Shown here piece by piece: positions 15,494 to 25,623 of a stretch of 64,000 nt of DNA. The DNA comes from Pseudomonas xantholysinigenes. Its GTDB lineage: Bacteria > Pseudomonadota > Gammaproteobacteria > Pseudomonadales > Pseudomonadaceae. Numbering within the stretch: the stretch's first letter is position 1; every line of letters begins with the position of its first letter. The position numbers and the translations under genes are program-made. Under the pieces are notes generated by a model. That model saw only the letters and a program-made list of their open reading frames with translations, was not told the DNA's origin and searched no databases. Where the stretch lies: contig NZ_CP077095.1 in assembly GCF_014268885.2 (NCBI RefSeq), forward strand, positions 248,001-312,000, written 5' to 3'.

Positions 15494-17313
15494 GCCGAGG
15501 AGTCCTCCGAGGATTGCAGGTTGGCGCCGGGCTTGGCCACGCGCAGGCGCAGGGTCAGCAGGGCGCCGCCTTCCGGGTGGTTGCCCAGTAGCAGCTCGCC
15601 GCCCAGCGCGTGCATCAGGCTCTCGCAGATGGCCAGCCCCAGGCCCAGGCCCTGGGTGCGGGTCTTGGTGGTGAAGAACGGCTCCTTGGCGTGTTCCAGG
15701 GCCTGGCGGCTGAAGCCTGGGCCATTGTCGCGGATGTACAGGTAGACGCAGTCATCGCGGCGTTCGGCACTTAGCCACAGCTTGCGTGGGTTGGCTTTTT
15801 CGGTGAGGGCGTCGAGGGCGTTGGCCAGCAGGTTGCCGAGCACCTGGCGCAGGCGTGTCTCGCCGGCCTGCACCCACAGCGTGGCTTCCGGCAGGTCGCG
15901 TACCAACTCCACGGCCATGGCCCGGCGGCGCTTGGCCAGCAGCGCCAGGGCGTCGTCCAGGGCTGGCTGCAGGGCCACGCTTTCCGGGGCATGCTGATCG
16001 CGACGGGCGAAGGCGCGCAGGTGGGTGATGATCGAGGCCATGCGCCCGGTCAGCTCGCCGATCAGCTTGAGGTTGCCGCGCACGTCGTCGGTGCGCTGGT
16101 GGTCGAGCAGGATCTCGGCGTTCTCGGCGTAGCTGCGGATCGCCGCCAGCGGCTGGTTGAGCTCGTGGCTGATGCTCGCCGACATGGTGCCCAGCACCGA
16201 CAGCTTGCCGGCCTGGACCAGTTCGTCCTGGGCACGCACCAGCTCTTGCTGGGCGCTCTCGCGCTCGAGCACGGCGCTCTTGAGCCGGGTGTTGAGGCCT
16301 TCGAGGTCGGCAGTGCGTTCGATCACGCGCTTCTCCAGCTCTTGGCGGGCGCGGGCCTCGAAGTCGATGCGATCGATGTAGTGGCGTCGACGCTGCATCA
16401 CCAGGCCGGCCAGCAGCATGGTCACCAGCAACGCGCCAGCGCCAATGGCCATGACGGTCTGCACCGAGCGGTCCACCAGTTGCCGTGGGGCGAGGATGCT
16501 GACCTTCCAACCGGTTTCCTGGATATCGCGGGTCTGGATCTGCCAGGCGTCGTGGTTCAGGCTCAACGGTTGCGGCGCCTGCGTCGGGTAGGGCTGGATG
16601 GCGATGATTGCCTGGCGCTCGGCAGCGGTCAGCTCTCGGGTGGCGCGGAACCGCCAGTCCGGGCGCGAGGTGAGCACCACCACGCCATTCTGGTCGGTCA
16701 GCAGCAGTTGCTCCGGGGTGCGGCCCCAGAGGGTTTCGGTATGGTCGAGGTCGACCTTGACCACCAGCACGCCGATCACGCGCTCGCGGTCATGCACGGC
16801 GGCGGCGAAGAAATAGCCGCGCTTGGCCGAGGTGGTGCCTTGGCCGAAGAAACGCCCCAGGCGGCCTTCCATGGCTTCGATGAAGTACGGGCGGAACGAG
16901 AAGTTGCGGCCGACGAAGCTGTCCTGCTTGTCCCAGTTGGAGGCGGCCAGGGTGTTGCCGCTGACATCCATCAGGTACATCACCTCGGCACCGGTCTGGT
17001 GGGCGATGTCCTTGAGCAGGCGGTTGGCGTTGGTCACCGATTCCAGGCGCAACGGGTCGGCCAGCACGCCACGCAGGGCCGGCAGGTCGCCGAGGATCTG
17101 CGGCAGGGTCTCGTAGCGGTGCAGGGTGCCCAGCAGGTTGGCCACGTACAGGTCGAGGGTCTGGCGGTTCTGCGAGGCCAGTTCGTCCTGGTAGTAACGT
17201 TCCGCCAGGTGGTGCAGCGGCCACAGCAGCGGCGCCAGGCACAGCGCCAGCAAGGCCAGGCTGCGCCAGCGCGGGCGGCGGGGAGGCGTGGGTCGTGGAA
17301 TCATCGCGGTCAT
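15490..17313 (-). CDS. dctB: Sensor histidine kinase DctB
   Basis: Predicted 607-residue membrane kinase. Transmembrane segments at about 18-36 and 286-306 flank a periplasmic double-Cache sensor domain. A coiled coil (about 320-370) leads to the dimerisation/phosphoacceptor helix ASISHELNQPLAAIRSYAE with H383, then the ATPase motifs NLLANALDAL, DNGPGFS and GLGLGLAI. The architecture fits C4-dicarboxylate sensing and phosphorelay to DctD. Start choice is between 17313 and ATG 17304; an 11-bp hairpin covers the first. Gap to rfbD is 30 bp. Confidence 0.85.
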   Translation of the reverse strand: MTAMIPRPTPPRRPRWRSLALLALCLAPLLWPLHHLAERYYQDELASQNRQTLDLYVANLLGTLHRYETLPQILGDLPALRGVLADPLRLESVTNANRLLKDIAHQTGAEVMYLMDVSGNTLAASNWDKQDSFVGRNFSFRPYFIEAMEGRLGRFFGQGTTSAKRGYFFAAAVHDRERVIGVLVVKVDLDHTETLWGRTPEQLLLTDQNGVVVLTSRPDWRFRATRELTAAERQAIIAIQPYPTQAPQPLSLNHDAWQIQTRDIQETGWKVSILAPRQLVDRSVQTVMAIGAGALLVTMLLAGLVMQRRRHYIDRIDFEARARQELEKRVIERTADLEGLNTRLKSAVLERESAQQELVRAQDELVQAGKLSVLGTMSASISHELNQPLAAIRSYAENAEILLDHQRTDDVRGNLKLIGELTGRMASIITHLRAFARRDQHAPESVALQPALDDALALLAKRRRAMAVELVRDLPEATLWVQAGETRLRQVLGNLLANALDALTEKANPRKLWLSAERRDDCVYLYIRDNGPGFSRQALEHAKEPFFTTKTRTQGLGLGLAICESLMHALGGELLLGNHPEGGALLTLRLRVAKPGANLQSSEDSSA

Positions 17314-17337
17314 TGCGCCAGAAAAGTCTGGCGCAAT
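17312..17337 (-). promoter_or_regulatory. Perfect hairpin spanning the dctB translation start
   Basis: ATTGCGCCAGA and TCTGGCGCAAT are exact complements around a 4-base loop in the 30-bp gap between rfbD and dctB. Read on the minus strand there is no T tail, so it is a poor terminator. It overlaps the upstream candidate dctB start and could limit translation or mark an RNA processing point. Confidence 0.5.
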
Positions 17338-17343
17338 TATGCG

Positions 17344-18204
17344 CTACTTCAGGCAGTCGATCAGTGCTTCGTGCCAGTGCGGCTGGGTTACCTGCCATTC
17401 CCGGGCCAGGCGCGAGCAGTCCAGGCGCGAGTTGAGCGGCCGGCGGGCCGGCGTCGGGTACTCGCTGGAGGGAATCGGCAACAATTCGGCGCAGGGCAGG
17501 CCACGGGCCTCGAGCTGCTCGGCGATGGCCTGGGCGAAGCCGAACCATGAGGTTTCGCCTTGGGCGGTCAGGTGGTAAGTGCCCCAGGCGCCGGCCTGGC
17601 CCTGTTGCCAGCGTTCGATCAGCGCGCGGGTGCTGGCGGCAATGGTGGCGGCACAGGTGGGAGCGCCGACTTGATCGTTTACGACCTTCAATTGCGCCCG
17701 CTCCTGCAGTAGTTTCTGCATGGTCAGCAGGAAGTTGCGCCCATGCAGGGAATAAACCCAACTGGTCCGCAGGATCAAATGCTCGCCGCCGACGGCCGCT
17801 ATGGCCTGCTCGCCCGCCCATTTGCTGCTGCCGTACACGCCCAGCGGATGGGGCGTGTCGTCTTCGCTATAGGGCGCGGTCTTGCTGCCATCGAACACAT
17901 AGTCGGTGGAATAGTGGATCAACGGCACGCCAAGACGTGCCGCTTCTTCGGCAAGCACGCGCGGGGCTTCGGCGTTGATGGCGAAGGCCAGGGCTGCTTC
18001 GCTTTCGGCCTGGTCGACCGCCGTGTGGGCGGCGGCATTGATGATCAGGTCGGGTTGCAGCTGGCGCAGCGGCTCGCGCATCTGCTCAGGCCGGGACTGG
18101 TCAAGCTGCTCGCGACCAAGCGCCACGACTTCGACCAAGCCATCAAGGGCGTCGTGCAAAGCTTGGGCAACCTGGCCGTTACGCCCGCAGACGAGGATCT
18201 TCAC
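17344..18204 (-). CDS. rfbD: dTDP-4-dehydrorhamnose reductase
   Basis: Predicted 286-residue extended short-chain dehydrogenase/reductase. It has an N-terminal nucleotide-binding motif GRNGQVA, the STDYVFDG segment and a YGSSKWAGE catalytic Y-x-x-x-K. It performs the last step of dTDP-L-rhamnose synthesis with NAD(P)H. Last gene of the rfbBACD order, overlapping rfbC by 4 bp. Confidence 0.95.
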   Translation of the reverse strand: MKILVCGRNGQVAQALHDALDGLVEVVALGREQLDQSRPEQMREPLRQLQPDLIINAAAHTAVDQAESEAALAFAINAEAPRVLAEEAARLGVPLIHYSTDYVFDGSKTAPYSEDDTPHPLGVYGSSKWAGEQAIAAVGGEHLILRTSWVYSLHGRNFLLTMQKLLQERAQLKVVNDQVGAPTCAATIAASTRALIERWQQGQAGAWGTYHLTAQGETSWFGFAQAIAEQLEARGLPCAELLPIPSSEYPTPARRPLNSRLDCSRLAREWQVTQPHWHEALIDCLK

Positions 18205-18749
18205 GCGAATTTTTCCGCCTCACGGAACGACAAGGCTTTCTGGTCCTTATCCGAGAGCTGCGGTTGCAATCCGCCCAGTTGCCAGTCGATGTTCAGGTCC
18301 GGATCATCCCAGCGGATGCTGCGCTCGGCGGCGGGGTTGTAGTAATCGGTGGTCTTGTAGAGAAACTCGGCGGTGTCGCTCAGGACCACGAAGCCGTGAG
18401 CGAAGCCGGCCGGAATCCACATCTGGCGGTGGTTTTGCGCGGACAGGCGTTCAGCCACCCATCGACCGTAGGTCGGTGAGCTTTCACGGATATCCACCGC
18501 CACATCCAGCACTTCGCCCTGGACCACGCGCACCAGCTTGCCCTGTGCGTTCTGCACCTGGTAGTGCAGGCCGCGCAGCACGCCTTTCAGGGAGCGGGAG
18601 TGGTTGTCCTGAACGAACGTTGCCTCGATCCCGGCCTGTTCGGCGAAGGCGCGGGCGTTGAAGCTTTCGTAGAAAAAGCCACGGCTGTCACCAAAGACCT
18701 TGGGCTCGATGAGCAAAACATCGGTGATGGCCGTCTTGATGATGTTCAT
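18201..18749 (-). CDS. rfbC: dTDP-4-dehydrorhamnose 3,5-epimerase
   Basis: Predicted 182-residue cupin-fold epimerase. The catalytic histidine lies in VLRGLHYQ and the active-site tyrosine in FLYKTTDYY; the substrate-binding segment FVQDNHSRS is present. It converts dTDP-4-keto-6-deoxyglucose to the L-lyxo form in dTDP-rhamnose synthesis. It overlaps rfbA and rfbD by 4 bp each, indicating translational coupling. Confidence 0.96.
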   Translation of the reverse strand: MNIIKTAITDVLLIEPKVFGDSRGFFYESFNARAFAEQAGIEATFVQDNHSRSLKGVLRGLHYQVQNAQGKLVRVVQGEVLDVAVDIRESSPTYGRWVAERLSAQNHRQMWIPAGFAHGFVVLSDTAEFLYKTTDYYNPAAERSIRWDDPDLNIDWQLGGLQPQLSDKDQKALSFREAEKFA

Positions 18750-19621
18750 TGTGCTTCGTCAGCCAACTTGCTCAAGTACTGACCGTAGCCGGTTTTCTTC
18801 AGCTCCTCGGCCTTGGCCAGTAGACGCTCGCGGCAGATCCAGCCCTTCTGGAAGGCGATTTCTTCCAGGCAGGCGACTTTCAAGCCCTGTCGGTGCTCGA
18901 TGGTCTGCACGTACTGGGACGCTTCGAGCAAGCTGTCGTGGGTCCCGGTGTCGAGCCAGGCGAAGCCGCGCCCGAAGCGCTCGACGCGTAGGTCGCCACG
19001 TTTGAGGTAGGCGTTGTTGACGTCGGTGATCTCCAGTTCGCCACGTGGGGAGGGCTTGATGCCCTTGGCGATCTCGACCACATCGTTGTCGTAGAAATAC
19101 AGGCCAGTCACGGCGTAGCTGGACTTGGGCCTGGCCGGTTTTTCCTCGATCGACAGCGCGCGCCCGTCGGCATCGAACTCGACCACGCCAAAGCGATCCG
19201 GGTCCTTGACCCAGTAGCCAAACACCGTGGCGCCAGTGGGTTGCTTGACCGCACGCTGCAATTGCTCGCTGAAGCCCTGGCCGTGGAAGATGTTGTCGCC
19301 GAGGATCAGGCAGACCGGGTCGTTGCCGATGAAGGCCTCGCCGATCAGGAAGGCCTGGGCCAGGCCATCGGGCGATGGCTGTTCGGCGTAGCTGATGTTG
19401 ATGCCGAACTGGCTGCCGTCGCCGAACAGCTGGCGGTACTGCGGCAGGTCGTGGGGGGTGGAGATCAGCAGGATATCGCGGATGCCGGCGAGCATCAGCA
19501 CCGAGATCGGGTAGTAGATCATCGGTTTGTCGTAGATCGGCAGCAGCTGCTTGGAGACCCCGAGGGTGATCGGGTGCAGGCGGGTGCCGGAGCCGCCGGC
19601 AAGGATGATGCCTTTGGTCAT
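18746..19621 (-). CDS. rfbA: Glucose-1-phosphate thymidylyltransferase
   Basis: Predicted 291-residue nucleotidyltransferase. The N-terminal signature [16 protein letters not shown] and the [16 protein letters not shown] segment are characteristic of RmlA. It joins glucose 1-phosphate and dTTP to give dTDP-glucose, the first step of dTDP-L-rhamnose synthesis, needed for lipopolysaccharide core and other surface glycans. It overlaps rfbB and rfbC by 4 bp each. Confidence 0.97.
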   Translation of the reverse strand: MTKGIILAGGSGTRLHPITLGVSKQLLPIYDKPMIYYPISVLMLAGIRDILLISTPHDLPQYRQLFGDGSQFGINISYAEQPSPDGLAQAFLIGEAFIGNDPVCLILGDNIFHGQGFSEQLQRAVKQPTGATVFGYWVKDPDRFGVVEFDADGRALSIEEKPARPKSSYAVTGLYFYDNDVVEIAKGIKPSPRGELEITDVNNAYLKRGDLRVERFGRGFAWLDTGTHDSLLEASQYVQTIEHRQGLKVACLEEIAFQKGWICRERLLAKAEELKKTGYGQYLSKLADEAQ

Positions 19622-20700
19622 GCGATCGAATCCTTCTGGCTGTTTTGGCCGAGCCGCTCACGTTGATAGCTGCCGTCCTGCACATGGCGGCACCATTGGA
19701 GGTTGTCCAGGTACCACTGCACGGTCTTGCGCAGGCCGGTGTCGAAGGTTTCCTCTGGTACCCAGCCCAGTTCGCGCTCGATCTTGCTGGCATCGATCGC
19801 GTAACGCTGGTCGTGGCCTGGGCGATCCTTGACGAAGGTGATCAGGTCGGCGTAGCGGGCGACCCCGGCCGGGTGCTGCGGGGCCAGCTCTTCGAGCAGG
19901 GCGCAGATACCACGGACCACGTCGATGTTCTTCTGCTCGTTGTGGCCACCGATGTTGTAGGTTTCGCCAACCTCGCCCTCGGTCACCACCTTGAACAGGG
20001 CGCGGGCGTGGTCTTCGACGAACAGCCAGTCGCGTACCTGCAGGCCATCGCCGTAGACCGGCAGCGGCTTGCCTTCGAGGGCATTGAGGATCACCAGGGG
20101 GATGAGCTTTTCCGGGAAGTGGAAAGGCCCGTAGTTGTTCGAGCAGTTGGTCAGCAGGACCGGCAGGCCGTAGGTGCGGTGCCAGGCGCGGACCAGATGG
20201 TCCGAGGCTGCCTTGCTCGCCGAATACGGGGAACTGGGGGCGTACGGGGTGGTCTCGGTGAACAGGTCGTCGACACCGTGCAGGTCGCCGTACACCTCGT
20301 CGGTGGAAATATGGTGGAAGCGGAAGGCCTTGCGCGCGTCTTCGTCCAGCGTGCTCCAGTAGCCGCGCACGGCTTCCAGCAGGCTGTAGGTGCCGACGAT
20401 GTTGGTCTGGATGAAGTCCGACGGACCATCGATGGAGCGGTCCACATGCGACTCCGCCGCCAGGTGCATGATGGCGTGCGGCTTGAAGCGGGCAAGTATG
20501 GCGCTTACCGCAGCCTGGTCGATGATATCGGCCTGGACGAACTCGTAGCGGGGATGGTCGGCAATGCTGGAGAGCGATTCCAGGTTGCCCGCATAGGTCA
20601 GCTTGTCGAGGTTGAGTACTTCATGCTCGGTGTTGCTGACCAGGTGACGTACCAGTGCCGAGCCGATGAAACCGGCCCCCCCGGTGATGAGAATACGCAT
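19618..20700 (-). CDS. rfbB: dTDP-glucose 4,6-dehydratase
   Basis: Predicted 360-residue extended SDR enzyme. The NAD-binding motif TGGAGFIGS is at the N-terminus, STDEVYGD and the catalytic [10 protein letters not shown] (Y-x-x-x-K) are present. It converts dTDP-glucose to dTDP-4-keto-6-deoxyglucose. The ATG at 20700 follows a GGAAAGGGAATCC-like ribosome site; the extension upstream to 20889 has no family match and is rejected. First gene of the minus-strand rfbBACD run. Confidence 0.96.
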   Translation of the reverse strand: MRILITGGAGFIGSALVRHLVSNTEHEVLNLDKLTYAGNLESLSSIADHPRYEFVQADIIDQAAVSAILARFKPHAIMHLAAESHVDRSIDGPSDFIQTNIVGTYSLLEAVRGYWSTLDEDARKAFRFHHISTDEVYGDLHGVDDLFTETTPYAPSSPYSASKAASDHLVRAWHRTYGLPVLLTNCSNNYGPFHFPEKLIPLVILNALEGKPLPVYGDGLQVRDWLFVEDHARALFKVVTEGEVGETYNIGGHNEQKNIDVVRGICALLEELAPQHPAGVARYADLITFVKDRPGHDQRYAIDASKIERELGWVPEETFDTGLRKTVQWYLDNLQWCRHVQDGSYQRERLGQNSQKDSIA

Positions 20701-20887
20701 CTCGGATTCCCTTTCCTTACAAATGTGACGGTGGCTGGCGGGCCCACAGCTTGTCGACTGACTGGATTGCGGGCAAGCAGAATGCGCTGGGTTGCGCATC
20801 TCGCGCGACGAACTGCAATTGTACGCTGGCCGCTTGCCAATTTCCCTGGCTGATGGCGATATACGGGGAAAAAACGAGGTTTCCCAC

Positions 20888-23788
20888 ATGTCCCTGTCGA
20901 CCCTGATCCAGCGCTCCAGCCTTCCGGCCCCTCTGCTCGGCGAGGCCCAGGCCCATGCCTTGCTGCGGGCGCACTACGATCTGGCGGGAACCCTGCAGGC
21001 GCTGGGCAGCCAGCAGGACCTGAACCTGCGGCTCGACAGCGGCACGGCGCGCTATGTGCTCAAAGCCTGCCATGGCAGCTACGCCCAGGTGGAGCTGGAG
21101 GCCCAGCATGCGGCGCTAGGCTACCTGCGCAGCCAGGGGCTGCCAGTCCCGGCGGTGCGCCTGGCCAGTGATGGCGCCGAGCTGCTGGCGCTGGACGTCG
21201 ATGGCCAGGCGCTGCGGGTGCGGCTGCTCGAATACATCGACGGCGAGCCACTGACACGCCTGAAACACCTGCCGGTGCAGGTAATCGCCGAGCTGGGCGC
21301 GCTGTGCGCCAGGGTCGACCAGGCGCTCGCCGGCTTCGACCACCCGGGCCTGGAGCGCACGCTGCAATGGGACCCGCGCCATGCCGAGGCGTTGATCAAG
21401 CACCTGCTGCCGGCCTTGGCGGATACGCAACGACACGCCCAGGTCGAACAGGTCGCTCGGGCCGCCAGCGCCTGCTTGCAACCACTGGCGGCGCAGCTGC
21501 CGATCCAGGCCGTGCACCTGGACATTACCGATGACAACGTGGTCTGGCACCGTGATGAGCAGCGCCACTGGCAGGTGCAAGGGGTGATCGACTTCGGCGA
21601 TTTGCTGCGTACCTGGCGCGTGGCCGACCTGTCGGTGACCTGCGCCGCCCTGCTGCACCATGCCGAGGGTGATCCGCTGCGCATCCTGCCGGCGATCACC
21701 GCCTACCAGGCGATCAACCCCCTGCAGGACGTCGAGTTGCGGGCCTTGTGGCCATTGGTACTCAACCGTGCGGCAGTGCTGGTGCTCAGCAGCGAACAGC
21801 AACTGGCCATCGACCCTGGCAACCAGTACATCCGCGACAACATCGCCCATGAGTGGGAAATCTTCGATACCGCCTGCTCGGTACCGGCCGCCTTGATGCA
21901 GGCGGCCATACTCCAGGCGGCGGGCCGGGCCACCGATAGCGTGGAGTTTGGCGAATGCGCCCCGTTGCTGCCGGAGTTGGCCGGGCAAGCGGTGACCCAG
22001 GTCGACCTGGGTGTGCTCAGCCCCCATTGCGAGGCCGGCAACTGGACGCAACCGGGCTTTGACCAGCGTCTGCTCGCGGCCCAACCTGCGCCGGCCAGCA
22101 GCTTGCATGGCCAGTATCGTCTGTCGCAAACCCATATCGACCGCCCCGAAGAGCCGGCTACCTGTGCCTTGGGCGTCGAGCTCAACCTGCCGCCTGGCGC
22201 GACCTTGCAGGCACCCGCGGCCGGGACCTGGCTGCAGACCGGAGAGGGCCGGGGCTGCCTGCGCACGGCGCGCTGGAACTTGTGGCTCAATGGCCTGGAA
22301 GATGCGCCGGGCGATGGCCAGGTGCTGGACCAAGGCCAGGCGCTGGGCGCGACCTGCGGCTTCCTCAGCGTGCAGCTGTGCCTGCACGCCGATCTGCAGC
22401 CACCGTTCTTCGCCACGCCGTCGCGGTCCGCCGCCTGGCTGGCGTTGTGCCCATCGCCCCGGGCGCTGCTGGGTTTTGACTGCGACGCCGCGCCGCTGGC
22501 CGACCCCCAGGCCCTGCTGGCCCGCCGCGATGCCAGCTTCGCTCGTTCGCAGAAGCACTACTACGCGCAGCCGCCGCATATCGAGCGCGGCTGGCGCAAC
22601 TACCTGATCGACATGCAGGGCCGTTCATACCTGGACATGCTCAACAACGTCGCGGTGCTGGGCCATGGGCACCCGCGCATGGTCGCCGAATCGGCGCGCC
22701 AGTGGTCGCTGCTCAACACCAACTCGCGCTTCCACTACGCGGCCATCGCCGAGTTTTCCGAGCGCTTGCTGGAAGTGGCGCCGCCGGGCTTCGACCGGGT
22801 GTTCCTGGTCAACAGCGGCACCGAGGCCAACGACCTGGCGATACGCCTGGCCTGGGCCTACAGCGGTGGGCGCGACCTGCTCAGCGTGCTGGAGGCCTAC
22901 CATGGCTGGTCGGTGGCCACCGATGCGATTTCCACCTCCATCGCCGACAACCCCCAGGCCCTGGAAACCCGACCAGACTGGGTGCATCCGGTGCAAGCGC
23001 CGAATACCTTCCGTGGCCGCTTCCGTGGTGCCGACAGCGCCGCGGACTACCTGCGCGACGTCGAGGCCAAGCTCGCCGATCTCGATGCCCGTGGGCGCCA
23101 GCTGGCCGGGCTGATCTGCGAGCCGGTATACGGCAATGCCGGGGGGATTTCGCTGCCGCCGGGCTACCTGCGCGAGGCCTATGCCCAGGTGCGCCAGCGG
23201 GGCGGGGTGTGCATCGCCGATGAGGTGCAGGTTGGCTACGGGCGGCTGGGCGAGTACTTCTGGGGCTTCGAGGAGCAGGGCGTGGTGCCGGACATCATCA
23301 CCATGGCCAAGGGCATGGGCAATGGCCAGCCATTGGGTGCGGTGATCACCCGCCGGGAGATCGCCGAGGCATTGGAGGCCGAGGGCTACTTCTTCTCCTC
23401 CGCCGGTGGCAGCCCGGTGAGTTGCCGCATCGGTATCGCGGTGCTCGATGTGATGCGCGACGAGGGCTTGTGGGACAACGCGCGGGAGGTGGGGCGGTAT
23501 TTCAAGGCGCGTCTGCAGGCACTGGTCGATAAATATCCACTGGCCGGCGCGGCCCACGGTTCAGGCTTCTACCTGGGACTGGAGCTGGTGCGCGATCGCC
23601 AGACGCTGGAGCCGGCGACCGAGGAAACCATGATCCTGTGCGACCGCCTGCGCGACCTGGGGATCTTCATGCAGCCGACCGGCGATTACCTGAACATTCT
23701 CAAGATCAAACCGCCGATGTGCACCACCCGGGCGAGCGTGGACTACTTCGTCGACAGTGTGGAGCGGATCCTCGGCGAAGGGCTCTAA
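20888..23788 (+). CDS. Fused APH-type kinase / M23-like / class III PLP enzyme
   Basis: Predicted 966-residue protein with three parts. Residues about 30-330 are an aminoglycoside phosphotransferase-type kinase ([12 protein letters not shown] carries the catalytic aspartate, GVIDFGD the metal-binding one). Residues about 440-550 resemble a degenerate M23 peptidase/lipoyl-like domain ([15 protein letters not shown]). Residues about 560-966 are a class III aminotransferase fold with [12 protein letters not shown] and the PLP lysine in [12 protein letters not shown]. Stand-alone animal homologues of the outer parts are hydroxylysine kinase and the ammoniophospholyases for phosphohydroxylysine and phosphoethanolamine. 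I therefore infer phosphorylation of a hydroxyamine followed by phospho-elimination, not a simple transamination. Confidence 0.85.
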   Translation: MSLSTLIQRSSLPAPLLGEAQAHALLRAHYDLAGTLQALGSQQDLNLRLDSGTARYVLKACHGSYAQVELEAQHAALGYLRSQGLPVPAVRLASDGAELLALDVDGQALRVRLLEYIDGEPLTRLKHLPVQVIAELGALCARVDQALAGFDHPGLERTLQWDPRHAEALIKHLLPALADTQRHAQVEQVARAASACLQPLAAQLPIQAVHLDITDDNVVWHRDEQRHWQVQGVIDFGDLLRTWRVADLSVTCAALLHHAEGDPLRILPAITAYQAINPLQDVELRALWPLVLNRAAVLVLSSEQQLAIDPGNQYIRDNIAHEWEIFDTACSVPAALMQAAILQAAGRATDSVEFGECAPLLPELAGQAVTQVDLGVLSPHCEAGNWTQPGFDQRLLAAQPAPASSLHGQYRLSQTHIDRPEEPATCALGVELNLPPGATLQAPAAGTWLQTGEGRGCLRTARWNLWLNGLEDAPGDGQVLDQGQALGATCGFLSVQLCLHADLQPPFFATPSRSAAWLALCPSPRALLGFDCDAAPLADPQALLARRDASFARSQKHYYAQPPHIERGWRNYLIDMQGRSYLDMLNNVAVLGHGHPRMVAESARQWSLLNTNSRFHYAAIAEFSERLLEVAPPGFDRVFLVNSGTEANDLAIRLAWAYSGGRDLLSVLEAYHGWSVATDAISTSIADNPQALETRPDWVHPVQAPNTFRGRFRGADSAADYLRDVEAKLADLDARGRQLAGLICEPVYGNAGGISLPPGYLREAYAQVRQRGGVCIADEVQVGYGRLGEYFWGFEEQGVVPDIITMAKGMGNGQPLGAVITRREIAEALEAEGYFFSSAGGSPVSCRIGIAVLDVMRDEGLWDNAREVGRYFKARLQALVDKYPLAGAAHGSGFYLGLELVRDRQTLEPATEETMILCDRLRDLGIFMQPTGDYLNILKIKPPMCTTRASVDYFVDSVERILGEGL

Positions 23789-23799
23789 TCCCTGTCTCC

Positions 23800-23842
23800 A
23801 AAGCCGCTATGATCGATTGTTATCGATCATAGCGGCTTTTTT
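23800..23842 (+). terminator. Rho-independent terminator after the fusion enzyme
   Basis: An 18-base arm AAAGCCGCTATGATCGAT pairs with its exact complement across a TGTT loop, followed by a T run. It separates the fusion gene from aguA. Confidence 0.93.
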
Positions 23843-23990
23843 ATGGCGAAATATTTTATGTAAAGCTATTTAAAGTCGATATTTATCGGTTGTAATATCG
23901 AGCCCATGACCTGCCGCCTATACTGGCGGCCTGCACCTTTTCCGCTCACCGACCTGGCGCCGCTGGCTCCGGGCTTCGCAGAGGTTACCG

Positions 23991-25097
23991 ATGAAGACGC
24001 TCAACTCGACCCCCCGCGCCGACGGCTTCCACATGCCCGCCGAATGGGCCCCGCAGACCCAGGTATGGATGGTCTGGCCCGAGCGCCCGGACAACTGGCG
24101 CCTGGGTGGCAAGCCGGCGCAGGCTGCCCATGTCACCCTGGCCAAGGCCATTGCCCGCTTCGAGCCGGTGACCGTGGCGGTCTCCGCCGGGCAGTACGAG
24201 AATGCTCGCCGTCAGCTCGACCTGCCCAACATCCGCGTGGTCGAGATCAGCAACGACGACGCCTGGGTGCGTGACACCGGCCCGACCTTCGTGATCAACG
24301 ACCAGGGCGAGGTGCGGGGCGTGGACTGGGGCTTCAACGCCTGGGGCGGCTTCGACGGTGGCCTTTACGCGCCGTGGAACCGCGATGAAGAACTGGCGGC
24401 CAAGGTCATGGAGATGGAGCGCGTGCAGCGCTACCACACCGAAGGCTTCGTGCTCGAGGGCGGCTCGATCCATGTCGACGGCGAAGGCACCCTGATCACC
24501 ACCGAGGAATGCCTGCTCAATCGCAACCGCAACCCGCACCTGAACCGCGAGCAGATCGAGGACATCCTGCGCGAGCACCTGGCGGTGGAGACCATCGTCT
24601 GGCTGCCCGATGGCCTGTACAACGACGAGACCGACGGCCACGTCGACAACTTCTGCTGTTACGTAAGCCCCGGCGAAGTGTTACTGGCCTGGACCGATGA
24701 TCCCCAGGACCCCAACTATGCGCGCTGCCACGCCGCCTATGAGGTGCTGAAAAACAGCCGCGACGCCAAGGGCCGTGAGTTCGTGGTGCACAAGATGCCG
24801 ATTCCGGGGCCGCTGTACGCCACCCAAGCCGAGTGCGACGGTGTCGACCAGGTGGTCGGTAGCCAGGAGCGCGACCCTTCGGTGCGCCTGGCCGGTTCCT
24901 ACGTGAACTTCCTGATCGTCAATGGCGGCATCATCGCCCCGAGCTTCGACGACCCGGCCGATGCCCAGGCCAGAGCGATCCTGGCCAAGGTCTTCCCGGA
25001 CCACGAAGTGGTGATGATCCCGGGCCGTGAACTGCTGCTCGGCGGTGGCAATATCCACTGCCTCACCCAGCAGCAGCCGGCGCCGTTCAAGCGCTGA
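23991..25097 (+). CDS. aguA: Agmatine deiminase
   Basis: Predicted 368-residue enzyme of the peptidylarginine deiminase superfamily that converts agmatine to N-carbamoylputrescine and ammonia. The catalytic cysteine is C357 in [11 protein letters not shown]; the substrate-binding segments [12 protein letters not shown] and [11 protein letters not shown] are intact. Length and catalytic position match characterised AguA. The usual partner aguB is not adjacent. The gene has its own terminator. Confidence 0.97.
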   Translation: MKTLNSTPRADGFHMPAEWAPQTQVWMVWPERPDNWRLGGKPAQAAHVTLAKAIARFEPVTVAVSAGQYENARRQLDLPNIRVVEISNDDAWVRDTGPTFVINDQGEVRGVDWGFNAWGGFDGGLYAPWNRDEELAAKVMEMERVQRYHTEGFVLEGGSIHVDGEGTLITTEECLLNRNRNPHLNREQIEDILREHLAVETIVWLPDGLYNDETDGHVDNFCCYVSPGEVLLAWTDDPQDPNYARCHAAYEVLKNSRDAKGREFVVHKMPIPGPLYATQAECDGVDQVVGSQERDPSVRLAGSYVNFLIVNGGIIAPSFDDPADAQARAILAKVFPDHEVVMIPGRELLLGGGNIHCLTQQQPAPFKR

Positions 25098-25114
25098 TTC
25101 ACCTGGTAGCCAAA

Positions 25115-25140
25115 AGCCCGTCCGATGACGGGCTTTTTTG
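25115..25140 (+). terminator. Rho-independent terminator of aguA
   Basis: AGCCCGTC and GACGGGCT flank a short loop and are followed by TTTTT, 17 bp after the aguA stop codon. Confidence 0.92.
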
Positions 25141-25280
25141 TGGGCGACGACCGTCGGCAAGGGGAAATGGCATAGCTCTTGTATTGGCTTTGCGGTGTTT
25201 CAGGGAGAAGAGAGGCACACCTTTCTGTCACAAACCTTACGTAAGTTAGCCGCTCACGGCCCCAGGGAGTGCGTGTTGAA

Positions 25281-25478
25281 ATGAATGCAGCAAGTGAGTC
25301 GGCTTTGCGCCCACTGGCAGTGAATCACCAGTCGCTCAAGATGTTGGCGCAGTGGTTGAAACACCATGGAAGCAACCGGGTCAGGACGACCGACCCACGA
25401 CGCCTGCTGGACGGGCGATACCCACAGGGCCTGATCAGCGATGCCGAGCTCGAGGCTCTGCTGGCTGTGTGGCACTGA
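25281..25478 (+). CDS. Small uncharacterised protein
   Basis: Predicted 65-residue protein (69 if the GTG at 25269 is used). It has no signal peptide or membrane segment; the sequence reads SLKMLAQWLKHHGSNRVRTTD followed by RRLLDGRYPQGLISDAELEAL, suggesting a small helical fold. Support for a real gene comes from an AGGGAG element before the ATG and a strong terminator just after the stop. I do not recognise a family, and no function is proposed. Confidence 0.6.
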   Translation: MNAASESALRPLAVNHQSLKMLAQWLKHHGSNRVRTTDPRRLLDGRYPQGLISDAELEALLAVWH

Positions 25479-25504
25479 CCGGGAAGGATCCCGTTGCAAT
25501 GAAC

Positions 25505-25536
25505 AACGCCACCGCGCAAGCGGTGGCGTTTTCGTT
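25505..25536 (+). terminator. Rho-independent terminator after the small ORF
   Basis: AACGCCACCGC pairs perfectly with GCGGTGGCGTT across a GCAA loop and is followed by TTCGTTT. It lies 27 bp after the stop of the small protein gene. Confidence 0.88.
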
Positions 25537-25579
25537 TGTGGTTCATCAAATGACCGATGGCCACTTTAGGAAATCGCCC

Positions 25580-25613
25580 GGCCCTTTCGCGGCACAAGGC
25601 CGCCCCTACAGGT
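25580..25613. repeat. Single REP unit
   Basis: One copy of the REP unit (core CCTTTCGCGGCACAAGGCCG) lies directly after the stop codon of the minus-strand receptor gene. Confidence 0.8.
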
Positions 25614-25623
25614 TTTCAGCCGA

